A DNA stretch of 16,290 nt from an uncultured Sediminicola sp. (GTDB lineage: Bacteria > Bacteroidota > Bacteroidia > Flavobacteriales > Flavobacteriaceae): the NCBI GenBank assembly GCA_938039345.1, contig CALHVB010000069.1:1-16290 (forward strand), in the 5' to 3' direction. Both the position numbers and the translations under genes were made by a program. The notes below the pieces were generated by a model. It saw only the letters and a program-made list of their open reading frames with translations, did no database searches and was not told the DNA's origin. This document shows, in pieces, positions 15,496 to 16,290 of this stretch (position 1 is the first letter of the stretch; each line of letters begins with the position of its first letter).

Positions 15496-15903
15496 ATGAA
15501 AATTGAACGACAATCAAAGAAAACGATTATCGTTAGGGAATACGAATTGGAAGTTGGAAAAATCCAAGTATACAATGACTATATGGTAACTACGTTTGAC
15601 GAAGGGGCTACGCTAACACTAGAAAGAGCATACCAAATTATTGGAATCGCAGAAATACATTTTAGAGATAAAAACTTTGGTTTTATAAGCCTCAGAAGAA
15701 ATTCTTACGCTGTTGACCCTTCCATATACAATTACCTAAGAGAATTAGATAACCTTAAAGCATTTGCTATCGTATCTATTAAAGAAATAGATATGCATAA
15801 TTTTAAGGTTGAAAAAATGTTTTATAAAAAACCAATGAAATTTTTTATAGAATATACTAACGCACTTACTTGGGTAAAAAGACGCGTTAAAAGCTGCAAA
15901 TAG
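15496..15903 (+). CDS. Protein of unknown function, possibly STAS/SpoIIAA-like fold
   Basis: A 135-residue protein I do not recognise by name. The stretch FDEGATLTLERAYQIIGIAE (about 34-53), then NFGFISLRRNSYAVDPSIYNYL (60-81), AFAIVSIKEI and a C-terminal VEKMFYKKPMKFFIEYTNALTWVK (residues 104-128, in parts) looks like an alternating beta-alpha pattern such as in STAS/SpoIIAA-like proteins. In these, an early segment on use of an existing value is followed by a loop and a C-terminal 'F-F-x-x-x-x-A-x-x-W' helix. No signal peptide, no membrane segment, no cysteine except C134, and a basic C-terminus. It appears to be transcribed by itself from the TACATTTG box and converges on nnrD with only 8 bases between. 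The reading frame is a normal coding one (AT-rich, no internal oddity). Function unknown; STAS-like assignment is a guess from pattern, not a search. Confidence 0.7.
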   Translation: MKIERQSKKTIIVREYELEVGKIQVYNDYMVTTFDEGATLTLERAYQIIGIAEIHFRDKNFGFISLRRNSYAVDPSIYNYLRELDNLKAFAIVSIKEIDMHNFKVEKMFYKKPMKFFIEYTNALTWVKRRVKSCK

Positions 15904-15911
15904 TCTACTTC

Positions 15912-16290
15912 TTACACCTCTTCCTGTTGCTCCTCAACAACAGGATTTTCAGGAACTGCAAATAAATCTAAATACGCACCTCCAATAAAGTCAATAATAT
16001 CGCTAGCTATTAATGCCTGATAACCACTTTTTTCTATCGCAATATCCCCACTTTTTCCATGTAAATAAACACCAAAGATTGTAGCCTTTAAAGGCTCATA
16101 TCCTTGCGCTATTAAACCTGTAATAATCCCAGTAAGCACATCTCCACTGCCAGCTGTTGCCATTCCTGGATTACCTGTTGTATTTACATAACCAACACCA
16201 TTATAAATAACAATTGTATTAGCTCCTTTTATGGTTAAAATACAATCGTATTTTTTAGAAAACTTCTTAGCTTTTTCTAACTTATCAAAA
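15912..16290 (-). CDS. nnrD: ADP/ATP-dependent NAD(P)H-hydrate dehydratase, C-terminal part; 5' end outside window
   Basis: Repairs hydrated NAD(P)H (NADHX/NADPHX) by dehydration at the cost of ATP or ADP. Only 125 codons before the stop are present, running from the right edge to 15912. The carbohydrate-kinase-like fold is shown by LTIKGANTIV (substrate contact near the start), the NPGMATAGSGD segment with the catalytic-type aspartate in GSGD, and GIITGLIAQG. In most bacteria this domain is fused to an epimerase (NnrE) at the N-terminus; that part would lie outside, so whether this is a bifunctional NnrE-NnrD protein cannot be seen. The frame continues upstream of the internal ATG at 16163, so that methionine is not the start. 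The tail after the domain ends in an acidic VVEEQQEEV. It converges on the 135-residue gene with an 8-base gap and no terminator that I can see. Confidence 0.9.
   Translation of the reverse strand, partial: FDKLEKAKKFSKKYDCILTIKGANTIVIYNGVGYVNTTGNPGMATAGSGDVLTGIITGLIAQGYEPLKATIFGVYLHGKSGDIAIEKSGYQALIASDIIDFIGGAYLDLFAVPENPVVEEQQEEV

Noticed and set aside
1..16290. Mobile element, CRISPR, tRNA/rRNA, riboswitch or defence system
   Set aside because: No tandem spacer-repeat array, transposase, integrase, tRNA-like clover or toxin/defence domain was seen; all long frames are recognisable core genes except one small unknown.

Overview
This window is a chromosomal housekeeping region from a member of the Bacteroidota, most likely a marine-type Flavobacteriaceae. 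The evidence is the AT-rich DNA, repeated TAnnTTTG (-7 type) promoter boxes, the general lack of Shine-Dalgarno sequences, and a protein set that includes a DUF3810 family metalloprotease-like protein, an FSQ-type signal peptide and a Fur protein without CxxC. I see no mobile element, CRISPR array, tRNA or rRNA, and no gene-free stretch longer than about 260 bases.

Layout. Positions 1-1206 (minus) hold most of a PepD-like M20 dipeptidase, cut by the window edge. It diverges from a long plus-strand run: DUF3810 membrane protein (1280-2347), SpoU/TrmH-family RNA methyltransferase (2403-3212), M48/Ste24-type membrane protease (3245-4474), bifunctional Rel/SpoT (p)ppGpp enzyme (4515-6722), Fur-family regulator (6756-7208) and adenylosuccinate synthetase PurA (7238-8509). 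Two hairpin terminators follow, one for each direction. On the minus strand come gyrA (12485-9954) and, 34 bases behind it, a secreted TPR protein (9919-8654). A 256-base divergent regulatory region separates gyrA from clpC (12742-15294, plus), which ends in a strong terminator. A 135-residue protein of unknown function (15496-15903, plus) then converges on an NAD(P)H-hydrate dehydratase gene (nnrD type, minus) cut by the right edge.

How the genes relate. Rel, Fur and PurA form a compact same-strand group. Rel makes and degrades (p)ppGpp from guanine nucleotides, and PurA uses GTP to commit IMP to AMP and is a classic (p)ppGpp-inhibited enzyme, so this arrangement places stringent signalling next to purine flux. 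PepD, DUF3810, the M48 protease and ClpC all deal with peptide or protein turnover. GyrA and the TPR protein probably share a transcript.

The window is mostly conserved core genome. The points I judge most worth a second look are start codons lying only 5 bases behind exact TAnnTTTG boxes (possible leaderless mRNAs), the Fur protein lacking its structural zinc cysteines, the near-inverted repeat ahead of clpC, and the unknown 135-residue gene with operator-like repeats upstream. I did not find a clear undescribed system.
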